Source of the DNA: Dehalobacter sp. CP
GTDB taxonomy: Bacteria; Bacillota_B; Desulfitobacteriia; Desulfitobacteriales; Syntrophobotulaceae
Assembly: GCA_009910795.1 (NCBI GenBank)
Contig: VMEE01000079.1
Coordinates: forward strand, 60,424 to 124,423
Direction of reading: 5' to 3'
Length of the DNA: 64,000 nt
Position numbers and translations under genes: made by a program. Shown piece by piece: positions 8,511-16,686 of this stretch. Numbering within the stretch: position 1 is the first letter of the stretch; each line of letters begins with the position of its first letter. The notes under the pieces are model-generated. The model saw only the letters and a list, made by a program, of their open reading frames with translations, had not been told where the DNA came from and did not search any database.

Positions 8511-9224
8511 ATGGAATTACCAATCTATCAACATATTATTGAAGAGATAAAGAAAAAAATCAAAGAGGGTGTTTTGAAGCCGGGAGATGCGATCCCTTCA
8601 GAAAATTCATTGTGTGATACCTATGGCGTGAGCCGGATGACGGTCCGCAAGGGTCTGGCAATCTTAGTGAATGAGGGATATATCACCTCTATCCCTGGCA
8701 AGGGTAGCTTTGTGAATGAACCGGATTCCAAGAAATACATCTTATATTACAACGAGATGGCAAATCTGATTAACACCATCGATACGACCAAGCTGATTGA
8801 AGTTAAAATTATCCTGCCGACACCAAGACTCATTGACAGTCTGAATATACCCCAAAGCAAAAAAATAATTATGGTTAAACGGATCCATTGCAGCAATGGA
8901 GAAGCAGTCGCGTATGATGAAAAATACCTGATTTACTACAAGGGAATGCCTATCGTTGAAAAAGAAATCAAATACAATACTTTCCCGGAAATTGTTTCTC
9001 GGTATACTTCTCTGTTTGCGATTAAGAAAGAATTAACAATTTCTGCCCAAATGCCTGATGAAAAAATATCAAAATACCTGTCCCTGTACAATGCTCTCCC
9101 ACTTTTGGTTGTTGAGCAAAGACTGTTTAATACACAGGATAAGCCAATCGGGCTGGGTATTACTTATTATCGAGGAGACAGCTGCAAGCTATCCGCATCC
9201 TGGCCGTTTACCGATATGGAATAG
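8511..9224 (+). CDS. GntR-family regulator, HutC subfamily (UTRA domain)
   Basis: 237 residues. Residues 4-70 are a GntR winged helix (PIYQHIIEEI...LKPGDAIPSE...YGVSRMTVRKGL...GYITSIPGKGSFV), and residues about 90-230 are a UTRA ligand domain (VVEQRLF...GLGITYYRGD). HutC-type regulators usually bind GT-N-TA-N-AC operators and respond to small metabolites. Two such sites lie before metF and acsE in this cluster, so a local regulatory role is plausible but inferred. GAGGAG precedes ATG 8511 by seven bases. A TATAAT lies at 8471-8476, with no clear -35. Confidence 0.88.
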   Translation: MELPIYQHIIEEIKKKIKEGVLKPGDAIPSENSLCDTYGVSRMTVRKGLAILVNEGYITSIPGKGSFVNEPDSKKYILYYNEMANLINTIDTTKLIEVKIILPTPRLIDSLNIPQSKKIIMVKRIHCSNGEAVAYDEKYLIYYKGMPIVEKEIKYNTFPEIVSRYTSLFAIKKELTISAQMPDEKISKYLSLYNALPLLVVEQRLFNTQDKPIGLGITYYRGDSCKLSASWPFTDME

Positions 9225-9240
9225 ACCATTTAACTTAATA

Positions 9241-9280
9241 AGACAGTTCGTCATCCATCCTGTCTCTAAACAAAACTAGG
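9241..9280 (+). ncRNA. preQ1-I riboswitch aptamer
   Basis: AGACAG (9241-9246) pairs with CTGTCT (9260-9265) around a loop starting TTCG and ending ATC, and the 3-prime tail CTAAACAAAACTAGG is the A-rich strand that docks in the preQ1-I pseudoknot. Size (about 40 nt), the tail and the position before a queuosine-precursor transporter and queF all agree. The tail AAAACTA (9272-9278) is also complementary to TAGTTTT (9296-9302), a possible antiterminator. Confidence 0.85.
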
Positions 9281-9302
9281 GAAGCTATCGTCTGGTAGTT
9301 TT

Positions 9303-9330
9303 AGGGCAGTTACATGCCCTTTTTATTTTT
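9303..9330 (+). terminator. riboswitch-controlled intrinsic terminator
   Basis: AGGGCA (9303-9308) and TGCCCT (9315-9320) form a 6-bp hairpin with a 6-base loop, followed by a T-rich run to 9330. It is located after the preQ1 aptamer and before the start codon at 9395, so transcription attenuation is the expected mode. Confidence 0.75.
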
Positions 9331-9394
9331 AACATCCATGGACGGCAAGGAGTGGCAAATCTTTGGGTCATTATTTATTATTAGGAGAAAAATA

Positions 9395-9943
9395 ATGTTG
9401 CTTATTCTTTATTTAGCTGCCATCATTATTGCGAATATTATTACTGCAGCGCTGGCACCTTTGCAGATAGGACCGTTTTTAATTCCTTACGGAAGCTGGC
9501 TGATCGGGGTGACGTTGGTACTTAGGGACATTATTCAGCGCAAGTACGGGCGAAAAGCTGCTTATCTGGCGATTACCACGGCTCTTGTCCTATCGGCTGT
9601 TTCCTCCAAACTTCTTGGAGATACTTTGACCATTACCTTGGCTTCAGCCATTTCCTTTTTGATATCGGAATCGGCAGATACGGAAATTTATACGAGGCTT
9701 AAAGGCTCTTTCCTGCGTAAAGTGTTTGCGAGCGGGATTGTCAGCAGTTTTCTCGATAGTTTAGTCTTTATATTAATCGGTCTGTCCCCGCTTATTTCAG
9801 GCATCCTGATCTGGGATTTTGTACCGAATGCAGTACTCGGGCAGTTTGCTGTTAAGAGTCTGATGCAAGTGCTCGGAATAAGCATTCTGTTTATGATTAA
9901 GAACCGTTGGGAGGTTACCGTAAATGAAAAACAAGGAAACTGA
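9395..9943 (+). CDS. VUT/YhhQ-type queuosine precursor transporter
   Basis: 182 residues with about five to six hydrophobic helices and a short cytoplasmic loop [14 protein letters not shown], resembling the VUT (vitamin uptake transporter, YhhQ) family of integral membrane importers for preQ0/preQ1. The preQ1 riboswitch upstream and the queF gene overlapping its end by 20 bases strongly support a role in queuosine precursor uptake. AGGAG lies eight bases before ATG 9395; the longer in-frame start at 9314 lies inside the terminator and is rejected. The protein is somewhat shorter than typical YhhQ. Confidence 0.8.
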   Translation: MLLILYLAAIIIANIITAALAPLQIGPFLIPYGSWLIGVTLVLRDIIQRKYGRKAAYLAITTALVLSAVSSKLLGDTLTITLASAISFLISESADTEIYTRLKGSFLRKVFASGIVSSFLDSLVFILIGLSPLISGILIWDFVPNAVLGQFAVKSLMQVLGISILFMIKNRWEVTVNEKQGN

Positions 9944-10388
9944 GGACCTGTCACTTCTGGGATCGGGACAAACACGCTATGTTTTTGATTATGATCCGGA
10001 CATACTGGAGAGTTTTGCAAACAAGTATCCCGATAATAATTATTTTGTCCGCTTAAATTGCCCTGAATTTACCAGCCTGTGTCCGATTACCGGCCAGCCG
10101 GATTTTGGAACGATGATTATCAATTACATTCCGGATCAAAAATTGGTAGAAAGCAAATCGTTGAAGCTATATCTTTTCAGTTTCCGCAACCATGGAGGTT
10201 TCCACGAAGATGTTGTCAACATCATCATGAAGGACCTGATCCGGCTACTTGAACCTAGATATATCGAAGTTATAGGAGAATTCAGCCCCAGAGGAGGGAT
10301 CTCCATTCATCCTTACAGCAATTATGGACAGCCGGATAGCAAATGGGTAGAATTTGCCGTGAAGAGGCTGCTTAAGTACGGGAAATAG
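9924..10388 (+). CDS. queF: NADPH-dependent 7-cyano-7-deazaguanine reductase
   Basis: 154 residues, the length of the short (B. subtilis-type) QueF, which reduces preQ0 to preQ1 in queuosine synthesis. The nucleophile Cys53 and Asp60 are present in [15 protein letters not shown], the substrate signature [15 protein letters not shown] follows, and [11 protein letters not shown] is near the C-terminus. It overlaps the transporter gene by 20 bases, so the two are translationally coupled under the preQ1 riboswitch. Its 3-prime end overlaps the convergent pcm gene by 17 bases. Other queuosine genes (queC, queD, queE) are not in the window. Confidence 0.95.
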   Translation: MKNKETEDLSLLGSGQTRYVFDYDPDILESFANKYPDNNYFVRLNCPEFTSLCPITGQPDFGTMIINYIPDQKLVESKSLKLYLFSFRNHGGFHEDVVNIIMKDLIRLLEPRYIEVIGEFSPRGGISIHPYSNYGQPDSKWVEFAVKRLLKYGK

Positions 10389-11073
10389 ACGAGCGGGGAC
10401 ATGGGAGCGTTTCTTTTGTTCCCGCTGCTGTCCCAGAGAGCAGCGGTACAAAGCGGCAGTAGTCATCCCAGCTGTCAATATAGCCTTCCGGATTTGTATT
10501 GGTCTTTTGTCTGACCAGCAAACGCTGACAGGCTAGCCCTTCGCCGGCTTCAAGCGGGACAACGATTTTTCCGTCGACATCGAGCTGTTCAAGCCAGCAA
10601 GGTCCAATGACCGGTGTTGCTGCCGTTACGAGGATTCCCCGGTACGGTGCATTTGGTTCATAACCGTTTCGGCCGTCGGCAATGATACTGCAGATTGGAT
10701 AGTTCAGCTGTTCAAATAATACTCGAACTTTAAGGGCGAGTGCTTCGATTCTTTCGATGGTTGTCACGGCCATACCCATCTCGGCCAGCAAAGCAGACTG
10801 ATAGCCGGAACCCGTACCTATTTCAAGGACTTTGTCACCAGGTTCCAAAGCCAATAGCTCGGTCATTTTAGCGACAATAAAGGGCTGAGAGATCGTCTGC
10901 TTCTCTCCGATCGGAAGCGGTTCATCATCATAACTGTAGGGCCATAAATCTTCAGGAATGAACAAATGTCTGGGGATTTTTTTAATGGCGTCCAGGATGC
11001 GTTTGTCATGAACTCCTTGAGGAGCTACATGCTCATCAACGAGTATGGCTGCTTTTTCCTGCCAGTTTTGCAT
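10372..11073 (-). CDS. pcm: protein-L-isoaspartate O-methyltransferase
   Basis: 233 residues. The SAM-binding motif is [18 protein letters not shown], preceded by the PCMT substrate segment [14 protein letters not shown] and the N-terminal [11 protein letters not shown]. The enzyme methylates isoaspartyl residues in aged proteins so that they can be repaired. The gene is transcribed towards queF, and the two coding ends overlap by 17 bases. The C-terminal 20 residues, which include the overlap, are poorly conserved. No partner gene is obvious. Confidence 0.93.
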   Translation of the reverse strand: MQNWQEKAAILVDEHVAPQGVHDKRILDAIKKIPRHLFIPEDLWPYSYDDEPLPIGEKQTISQPFIVAKMTELLALEPGDKVLEIGTGSGYQSALLAEMGMAVTTIERIEALALKVRVLFEQLNYPICSIIADGRNGYEPNAPYRGILVTAATPVIGPCWLEQLDVDGKIVVPLEAGEGLACQRLLVRQKTNTNPEGYIDSWDDYCRFVPLLSGTAAGTKETLPCPRSSISRT

Positions 11074-11250
11074 AGTCTGACACTTCTTTCCTCAGATAAT
11101 TCTGGTTGCCGTGTTCATCTATTCAGCTTAATCGGGTACTGATTGGAACTATTTTGGCCTGTTTTCTCATTAATTATAGTATAATAAAATTATTTGCGAA
11201 AAGTATTCGGGCTTTGGCTCATTAATGAACTGGTTAATGGAGGAACACAA

Positions 11251-12744
11251 ATGGTTCAAAAATATATTATTGCGCTCGATCAGGGGACAACAAGCTCACG
11301 GGCTGTCATTTTTAACCATGAAGGAATGATCGTAGGTAAAGCCCAAAAAGAGTTTGCCCAGATTTATCCGTTCCCGGGGTGGGTTGAACATGATCCTTTG
11401 GAAATCTGGGACACCCAGCTGGCTGCTATCAGAGAGGTTCTGGATCAGACGAACATAAATCCGGATGATATTGTTGGGCTAGGGATAGCAAATCAAAGGG
11501 AGACGACTGTGGTTTGGAACCGTTTTACCGGCAAACCTGTCTATCATGCGATTGTCTGGCAATGCCGTAGAACGACGGAACTTTGCGAGCAGATACTGAA
11601 CGGTACCTTGAACGAGTATATTTCAGATGCGACCGGCCTTGTTGCGGATGCTTATTTTTCCGGAACGAAAATTCGCTGGATCCTGGATCATATCCCGGAT
11701 GGTCAGGCGATGGCCGAAAAAGAGGATTTGCTTTTTGGCACAATTGACAGCTGGCTCGTCTGGAATCTTACCAAAGGCCGGCTGCATATTACGGATTACA
11801 GCAATGCCTCCCGGACCATGCTCTATAATATCAGGGAACTAGCGTGGGATGACAAAATATTATCTTATTTGGATATCCCCAGACCACTGCTGGCGGAAGT
11901 CTGTCCGAGCAGCCACTGTTACGGTGTAACAGATTCTTCGATATTTGGAGCTGAAATACCGATAGCTGGCATAGCCGGTGATCAGCAGGCCGCACTTTTT
12001 GGGCAGGCCTGCTTTACAGAAGGAATGGTCAAAAATACCTACGGTACGGGTTGTTTTATCCTGATGCATACCGGTAGAAATATGATCCGGTCTCAAAATA
12101 AATTGCTGACGACAATTGCCTGGGGAATTGACAACGAGGTGGAATATGCGCTGGAAGGCAGTGTGTTTATTGGCGGAGCAGTCATTCAGTGGCTTCGTGA
12201 TGAACTTGGATTGCTGAAAACTTCTGCCGAAAGCGAGTATTATGCAACTCAGGTCAAAGATACGAACGATGTCTATATTGTTCCGGCCTTCGTCGGACTC
12301 GGCGCACCATACTGGGATATGCATGCCCGCGGCATAGTGACCGGACTTACCCGGGGCGCAAACCGTTTCCACCTTGTAAGAGCCGCGCTGGAGAGCATTG
12401 CTTATCAGACAAATGATGTTCTTACGGCAATGGCTAAGGATGCCGATATCCCTCTTAAGGCCTTGAAAGTAGACGGCGGTGCAGCTGATAATAATTTCCT
12501 GCTGCAGTTTCAGGCGGATCTCAGCGGTATTCCGGTTGAACGGTCAGAAATTTGTGAGGTTACGGCTTTGGGAGCAGCATATCTGGCAGGTTTGGCAACC
12601 GGATACTGGAAGGACAAGGAAGAGCTGAAAGACCTTAGTAAAGGGCGCCTTATTTTTGCTTCGAACATCACCGAATCTGAGCGCCAACAATACCTGAGCG
12701 GGTGGAAAGTGGCAGTCAGCCAGGCAACCTATCGGACGGTATGA
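11251..12744 (+). CDS. glpK: glycerol kinase
   Basis: 497 residues, the standard GlpK length. FGGY-kinase motifs are visible: [52 protein letters not shown] and [18 protein letters not shown]. It phosphorylates glycerol to glycerol-3-phosphate. In many low-GC Firmicutes a histidine in a YHFYG segment is phosphorylated by HPr; here the aligned stretch reads SSIFG, so that control appears absent. TGGAGG lies nine bases before ATG 11251; a longer in-frame start at 11194 has no ribosome site. No glpF or glpD is adjacent. Confidence 0.95.
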   Translation: MVQKYIIALDQGTTSSRAVIFNHEGMIVGKAQKEFAQIYPFPGWVEHDPLEIWDTQLAAIREVLDQTNINPDDIVGLGIANQRETTVVWNRFTGKPVYHAIVWQCRRTTELCEQILNGTLNEYISDATGLVADAYFSGTKIRWILDHIPDGQAMAEKEDLLFGTIDSWLVWNLTKGRLHITDYSNASRTMLYNIRELAWDDKILSYLDIPRPLLAEVCPSSHCYGVTDSSIFGAEIPIAGIAGDQQAALFGQACFTEGMVKNTYGTGCFILMHTGRNMIRSQNKLLTTIAWGIDNEVEYALEGSVFIGGAVIQWLRDELGLLKTSAESEYYATQVKDTNDVYIVPAFVGLGAPYWDMHARGIVTGLTRGANRFHLVRAALESIAYQTNDVLTAMAKDADIPLKALKVDGGAADNNFLLQFQADLSGIPVERSEICEVTALGAAYLAGLATGYWKDKEELKDLSKGRLIFASNITESERQQYLSGWKVAVSQATYRTV

Positions 12745-12888
12745 CGGGATTATGAACGAAAAATACAAATAAAAGATATATTCAGATAATATTTATTGGC
12801 GTAAAGGTTTCTTTTTTTCCCTTAATCGTAGTAAAATAGTCTTGCTCGATTTTTTGCACAGGGCAATATCATTATTTTCGGGAGTAAA

Positions 12889-13635
12889 GTGGAAGGCAAA
12901 ATGGAATACCTTCGTATAGGCAAAAGGCAAATTGAATACGAGCTTCGAAAAAGCAGCAAAGCAAAAAGATTGATTGTTACCATCAAACATCAGAAGTTAA
13001 AGGTTTCTGTTCCTGCCGAAGTTACTTTCACCCAGGCCAGACGATATCTGGAAAACAATAAAGACCTGATATTGAAGTACATCGAAAAACAAAATTCAGC
13101 AGCAGGGGAAACTGCTGCGAAGGAATATGTTTCAGGTGAAAAACTACTGTACAGGGGCAGGCATTATCCTCTGCTGATCGAGGAAAAGGCCGGACCCGGA
13201 AGCTCCTCAGCATCGTTTATTGGAAGCAGGATCGTTGTAACCGTTCCACCGGGGTTATCAAAAGAGAAAAAAAGTCAATCAACCAAAAAGATACTGGAAG
13301 AATGGTATATCCGACAGGCCCAAAAGCTTCTTCCTGAACAGGTTGAGTATTATGCCAGACAGCTGGATATTATCTATCAAAAACTTAGAATTAAGGATCA
13401 AAAAACAAAATGGGGAAGCTGTTCAAGCAAAGGATACATCAACTTAAATTGGCGCATTATCATGGCACCGAACCAGGTTGCGGCTTATGTGATTATTCAC
13501 GAATTAGCCCATCTTAAGTACATGAACCATTCCAAGGAATTTTGGGCATTCGTGGAACAAATTCTGCCGGACTATAAGAAGTGGAAAAACTGGTTGAAAG
13601 AACATTGTAATGAATTGATGGACGGATGGGACTAA
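12889..13635 (+). CDS. YgjP/SprT-like zinc metallopeptidase (DUF45)
   Basis: About 248 residues. The C-terminal half has the zinc-protease motif VIIHELAHLKYMNHSKEFW, preceded by KTKWGSCSSKGYINLNWR, which together define the YgjP-like M48-related family. A basic N-terminal half has beta-strand character. Substrates of this family are not established. Either GTG 12889 (GGGAG four bases before) or ATG 12901 (GGAAGG four bases before) could start translation. It overlaps the convergent DUF4130 gene by four bases. Confidence 0.85.
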   Translation: MEGKMEYLRIGKRQIEYELRKSSKAKRLIVTIKHQKLKVSVPAEVTFTQARRYLENNKDLILKYIEKQNSAAGETAAKEYVSGEKLLYRGRHYPLLIEEKAGPGSSSASFIGSRIVVTVPPGLSKEKKSQSTKKILEEWYIRQAQKLLPEQVEYYARQLDIIYQKLRIKDQKTKWGSCSSKGYINLNWRIIMAPNQVAAYVIIHELAHLKYMNHSKEFWAFVEQILPDYKKWKNWLKEHCNELMDGWD

Positions 13636-14375
13636 AGCAGCTCCGATTTTCGAAATTCTACCAGGTTATGCCGATAGCGCTGGGGGACAAAATGGGATTG
13701 GAGCTTTTTATTTTTGCGGTTTTCGATGCTGATACGGGTAAAATATTTAGCCCAGAGCTCTTGGTAAAATTGTTCTGTCTCTGAATCAGGAATGGCTGCT
13801 TCCTCGGAGGAATCGGAAAGGTACCATTCTTTTTTATTGCAGATAATCGCAAGATTTCTTTTTTTGTCATGAATAATGAAACGTTCGCCTGCTAGCCTGT
13901 CAGCAAAATGGTCGGCCAGAAGAATTAATATATTATGATCCGGCTCCAGAACCGCATAAAGATAACTGCCGGTATCCGTAAAGCGAAGCAGCCCTAAAAA
14001 GCGTTCTGCTTCAAAAGATACTTTCTTGGCTGTTTGCCGGATCGGCAATACCTCGGGATGAGAATGAATGCTGTCAATTTTCGGACCTAATTGAAAGCCG
14101 AGCTGAAGGTATTTTAAGATAAGGTTTTCTTTGGCGGGATTGTTCGAGAGGTATACATAATAGATCTGCATTAAGGAGTAGACAGAAATTTTTCTGTCTA
14201 TCGCATCATAAACCCTGGCAGCAAGCACAGGATCACTTTGGATAACAGTAGATGGCGTGAACATATTGAACTGATACGAAGCTTCAGGATAGATTCCATG
14301 GGCTTTTTGTTCATAATAGCTGTAATATATTGAAGTCAGTAAACCGTCAAAGCTTCCGTCATATAAATAATCCAT
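13632..14375 (-). CDS. TIGR03915-type DNA metabolism protein (DUF4130)
   Basis: 247 residues starting MDYLYDGSFDGLLTSIY, the typical N-terminus of the TIGR03915/DUF4130 family. The family is found next to a radical-SAM protein of the TIGR03916 type and in some bacteria is fused to a uracil-DNA-glycosylase-like domain. That glycosylase domain is absent here: the protein ends after the DUF4130 portion (KYFTRISIENRKNKKLQSHFVPQRYR). Downstream of, and cotranscribed with, the radical-SAM gene (79-base gap). The ATG at 14375 is preferred over the TTG at 14381 because it fits the family N-terminus. A DNA repair or modification role is inferred from the pairing. Confidence 0.8.
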   Translation of the reverse strand: MDYLYDGSFDGLLTSIYYSYYEQKAHGIYPEASYQFNMFTPSTVIQSDPVLAARVYDAIDRKISVYSLMQIYYVYLSNNPAKENLILKYLQLGFQLGPKIDSIHSHPEVLPIRQTAKKVSFEAERFLGLLRFTDTGSYLYAVLEPDHNILILLADHFADRLAGERFIIHDKKRNLAIICNKKEWYLSDSSEEAAIPDSETEQFYQELWAKYFTRISIENRKNKKLQSHFVPQRYRHNLVEFRKSELL

Positions 14376-14454
14376 TTTCAACAGTCCCTCATTCTTCGGA
14401 AGACTCCTAGAACCTTGTCAACCCTAAAATGATCATATATGTTTACAGGATAAA

Positions 14455-15681
14455 TCAAAACAAACATAGCTGAACGGGTTTGGCCACAGGTGTCAGGGCC
14501 TGGCGCACCAAGGCACTTTCTGCAGGGATGCCTCCGTAATAACAGCCCTGACACGTGATAAAATATTTAGCGCGCTTAAGAACCACCCCCATTTTTTTAA
14601 GATGATTATAAGAAATATTACCCAGCCTGCGCTGCCGAATGATTCTCTGGGCGGAAGTCACGCCTACGCCAGGAATTCGAAGCAGCTCTTCATAAGAGGC
14701 TTGGTTGATTTCTAGAGGAAATAACTGCATGTTTCGAAGCGCCCAGGAAATTTTGGGATCAAAATCGGTATCCAAAAACGGACTCTGTTCATTGACGATT
14801 TCATCCGCTTTAAAGCTGTAAAATCTCAGCAGCCAGTCCGCCTGATAGAGCCGGTGTTCTCTAAGCAAAGGCGGAGAAGTGGAAAGAGCAGGAAGATTTG
14901 GGCCCTCATTAACGGGAACATAGGCCGAGTAATAGACTCTTTTCAACTGAAAACGGTTGTAAAGGGTTTCTGTGGCTTTAATAATGGAAAGGTCGCTGTC
15001 TTTGCTTGCCCCGACAATCATCTGGGTCGACTGTCCTGCTGGAACAAATTTTTGGACGTGCCGGAAAATCTTTCTTTCGGAAGCGTTTTGCGTCATCTGA
15101 TGATGAATTTGATTCATCGGCGCAAATAGGACGGGCAGTGTCTTTTGCGGGGCCAGGAGTTTGAGGCTCTGCTCTGTAGGCTGTTCAATATTAATGCTCA
15201 TCCTGTCGGCGAGCAATCCGGTCTTGTTGACCAGTGCCGGATCGGCGCCGGGAATCACTTTGACGTGTATATATCCGTAAAAGTGATATTCATGCCTCAG
15301 AATGTCAAGAACCTGATAAATCCTTTCCATGGTATGATTTGGACTGCGCTCAATACCCGAGCTCAAAAAAAGACCTTCAATATAATTCCGCCTGTAGAAT
15401 TGAATCGTCAGGTCGGCAACTTCCCTTGGCGTGAAACTGGCTCGCGGGATATCATTCTGATTGCGGTTGACGCAGTAATTGCAGTTATAGATGCAGTAGT
15501 TGGTCAGGAGAATCTTTAAAAGCGAAACACAGCGGCCATCAGCAGACCAGGTATGGCAAATGCCAAATGATTTGGAGTTGCCGATACCGCCTTGATTATG
15601 CTTATTTACCCCGCTTGACGCACAAGAGACATCATACTTGGCTCCATCAGCGAGGACTGCAAGTTTTTCCAGAGTACCCAT
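14455..15681 (-). CDS. radical SAM protein of putative DNA modification/repair (TIGR03916 type)
   Basis: 408 residues. The radical-SAM cluster motif CIYNCNYC is near residue 70, a TIM-barrel follows, and a helix-hairpin-helix (YEELLRIPGVGVTSAQRII) at about residues 330-350 suggests DNA binding. A terminal CQGCYYGG pair could bind a second metal site. The start MGTLEKLAVLADGAKYDVSC is the family N-terminus; a much longer open frame upstream (to 15918) lies beyond the promoter and lacks conservation. GGGTG is six bases before ATG 15681. The family is thought to act in DNA base modification or repair, but its reaction is unknown to me. Confidence 0.85.
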   Translation of the reverse strand: MGTLEKLAVLADGAKYDVSCASSGVNKHNQGGIGNSKSFGICHTWSADGRCVSLLKILLTNYCIYNCNYCVNRNQNDIPRASFTPREVADLTIQFYRRNYIEGLFLSSGIERSPNHTMERIYQVLDILRHEYHFYGYIHVKVIPGADPALVNKTGLLADRMSINIEQPTEQSLKLLAPQKTLPVLFAPMNQIHHQMTQNASERKIFRHVQKFVPAGQSTQMIVGASKDSDLSIIKATETLYNRFQLKRVYYSAYVPVNEGPNLPALSTSPPLLREHRLYQADWLLRFYSFKADEIVNEQSPFLDTDFDPKISWALRNMQLFPLEINQASYEELLRIPGVGVTSAQRIIRQRRLGNISYNHLKKMGVVLKRAKYFITCQGCYYGGIPAESALVRQALTPVAKPVQLCLF

Positions 15682-15698
15682 GCTCATCACCCAAATTA

Positions 15699-15727
15699 AT
15701 TCTAGCACAGGATAATGAATAAAGCAA
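15699..15727 (-). promoter_or_regulatory. sigma-A promoter of the radical-SAM/DUF4130 operon
   Basis: TTGCTT (15727-15722) and TAGAAT (15704-15699) on the minus strand are 17 bases apart. The start point would lie near 15692, leaving a very short leader of about ten bases before ATG 15681. Confidence 0.5.
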
Positions 15728-15814
15728 ACATATGTTCGATAAAGTCGTGCTGTCCCCTTTTTTCGTATGAGAATCCCACATTCTCTAGATGATGGCTTAA
15801 TGAACGAGATATTA

Positions 15815-15915
15815 ACGACATGGTACTGTTCGCGCCAAGTGGAGCTCGGATGCGGAACGCGACTGTTTGTGCCATGGATGGCACAACAGCCGAAAAGAGG
15901 ATGGCACCATGTCGT
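15815..15915. repeat. 101-base nested palindrome, gene-free
   Basis: Perfect 10-base arms ACGACATGGT (15815-15824) and ACCATGTCGT (15906-15915) enclose an inner hairpin CTGTTTGTGCCA / TGGCACAACAG (15863-15889, 11 bp with one bulge). No coding frame here is credible. The surrounding stretch 15728-16101 holds only this palindrome, two terminator-like hairpins and a possible insertion-sequence end. It could be a structured RNA or a degenerate palindromic repeat. Confidence 0.55.
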
Positions 15916-15931
15916 CAACCTTAGCCTAGCT

Positions 15932-15970
15932 CAAAAAATGCTGATAACAGTCAAAAACCATTAGCAGCAT
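15932..15970 (-). terminator. second tandem terminator downstream of iorAB
   Basis: ATGCTGCTAA and TTATCAGCAT (read on the minus strand, 15970-15938) form a hairpin with one mismatch, followed by TTTTTT. The unit 15933-15980 is 73 percent identical (35 of 48 by my count) to 16031-16078, so it is a duplicate of the first terminator. Confidence 0.6.
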
Positions 15971-15994
15971 CATATTGGTTTAGAGTTACTCTTG

Positions 15995-16028
15995 TTTTGG
16001 GGTTCACCCCAACATTTGACATAGAGCC
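15995..16028 (-). mobile_element. possible ISL3-like terminal repeat remnant
   Basis: Read on the minus strand from 16028 the sequence begins GGCTCTATGTCAAATGTTGG and continues into a GGGG/CCCC palindrome (15997-16012). It resembles, from memory, the terminal inverted repeats of ISL3-family elements. No transposase and no matching second end are visible, so at most a solitary end remains. It lies exactly between the two duplicated terminator units. Confidence 0.3.
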
Positions 16029-16029
16029 T

Positions 16030-16068
16030 AAAAAAATACTGCCAATAGCATAACACTATTAGCAGTAT
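16030..16068 (-). terminator. intrinsic terminator of iorAB
   Basis: On the minus strand ATACTGCTAATAG (16068-16056) pairs with CTATTGGCAGTAT (16048-16036), 13 bp with one mismatch, followed by a run of seven T. It starts 34 bases after the iorB stop. Confidence 0.8.
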
Positions 16069-16101
16069 CCTATCGGTCATTTTTTTGTACAGAGATACAA
16101 C

Positions 16102-16686
16102 TCAGCGGTCAAAACTGTTCCAGCCCTCTTCAAAAGCTTTCAGATTGACCTCAAGCAGTTTGGAGGGGACTGTTTCCCGGATAACATCAAGCCAAGTTTG
16201 CTTGTCGATCTTCAGGCATCTGGCCAGCAATCCCAGCAAAACAACGTTGACTGCTTTAGCGTTACCAGCTTCGACAGCCTTTTCGAGTCCGTTGATGATG
16301 AAAACTTCTTTACGTTCTTTTTTAATAATATCCAACACATCGGAAGGATATTGCGCTGCTCCGACGACTACCGGCATAGGATCGATCCTTTGGTCATTAA
16401 TTAAGATGCTGCCATCCTTTTTCAGATAGGGCAGCCAGCGGAGAGCCTCCAGCTTTTCAAAAGCGAGGATAATATCCGCTTCACCTTCAGGAATGATCGG
16501 GGAGGCGACTTCTTTGCCATATCTTACCTGGGTAACCACACTCCCGCCCCGTTGAGCCATCCCGTGAATCTCCGAGACCTTAACGTCCTGGCCGGTCATT
16601 TGGACGGCGCCCGCCAGCACTCGGCTCGCAAGGATTGTCCCTTGTCCACCTACACCAACAATAAGAATATTCGTGGTATCAGTCAT
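16102..16686 (-). CDS. iorB: indolepyruvate:ferredoxin oxidoreductase, beta subunit
   Basis: 194 residues of the pyruvate-ferredoxin oxidoreductase gamma-type domain: NILIVGVGGQGTILASRVLA at the N-terminus and SEIHGMAQRGGSV are diagnostic. With IorA it oxidatively decarboxylates aryl pyruvates (from Trp, Phe, Tyr) to aryl-acetyl-CoA with reduction of ferredoxin, or runs in reverse for amino-acid synthesis. ATG 16686 follows AAGGTGG and lies eight bases inside the end of iorA, giving translational coupling; an upstream start at 16734 would overlap iorA too far. A tandem pair of terminators follows. Confidence 0.93.
   Translation of the reverse strand: MTDTTNILIVGVGGQGTILASRVLAGAVQMTGQDVKVSEIHGMAQRGGSVVTQVRYGKEVASPIIPEGEADIILAFEKLEALRWLPYLKKDGSILINDQRIDPMPVVVGAAQYPSDVLDIIKKERKEVFIINGLEKAVEAGNAKAVNVVLLGLLARCLKIDKQTWLDVIRETVPSKLLEVNLKAFEEGWNSFDR

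Noticed and set aside
15687..15918. N-terminal extension of the radical-SAM gene to 15918
   Set aside because: The extra 79 residues are not like the family, lie upstream of a good promoter, and cover part of the palindromic region.
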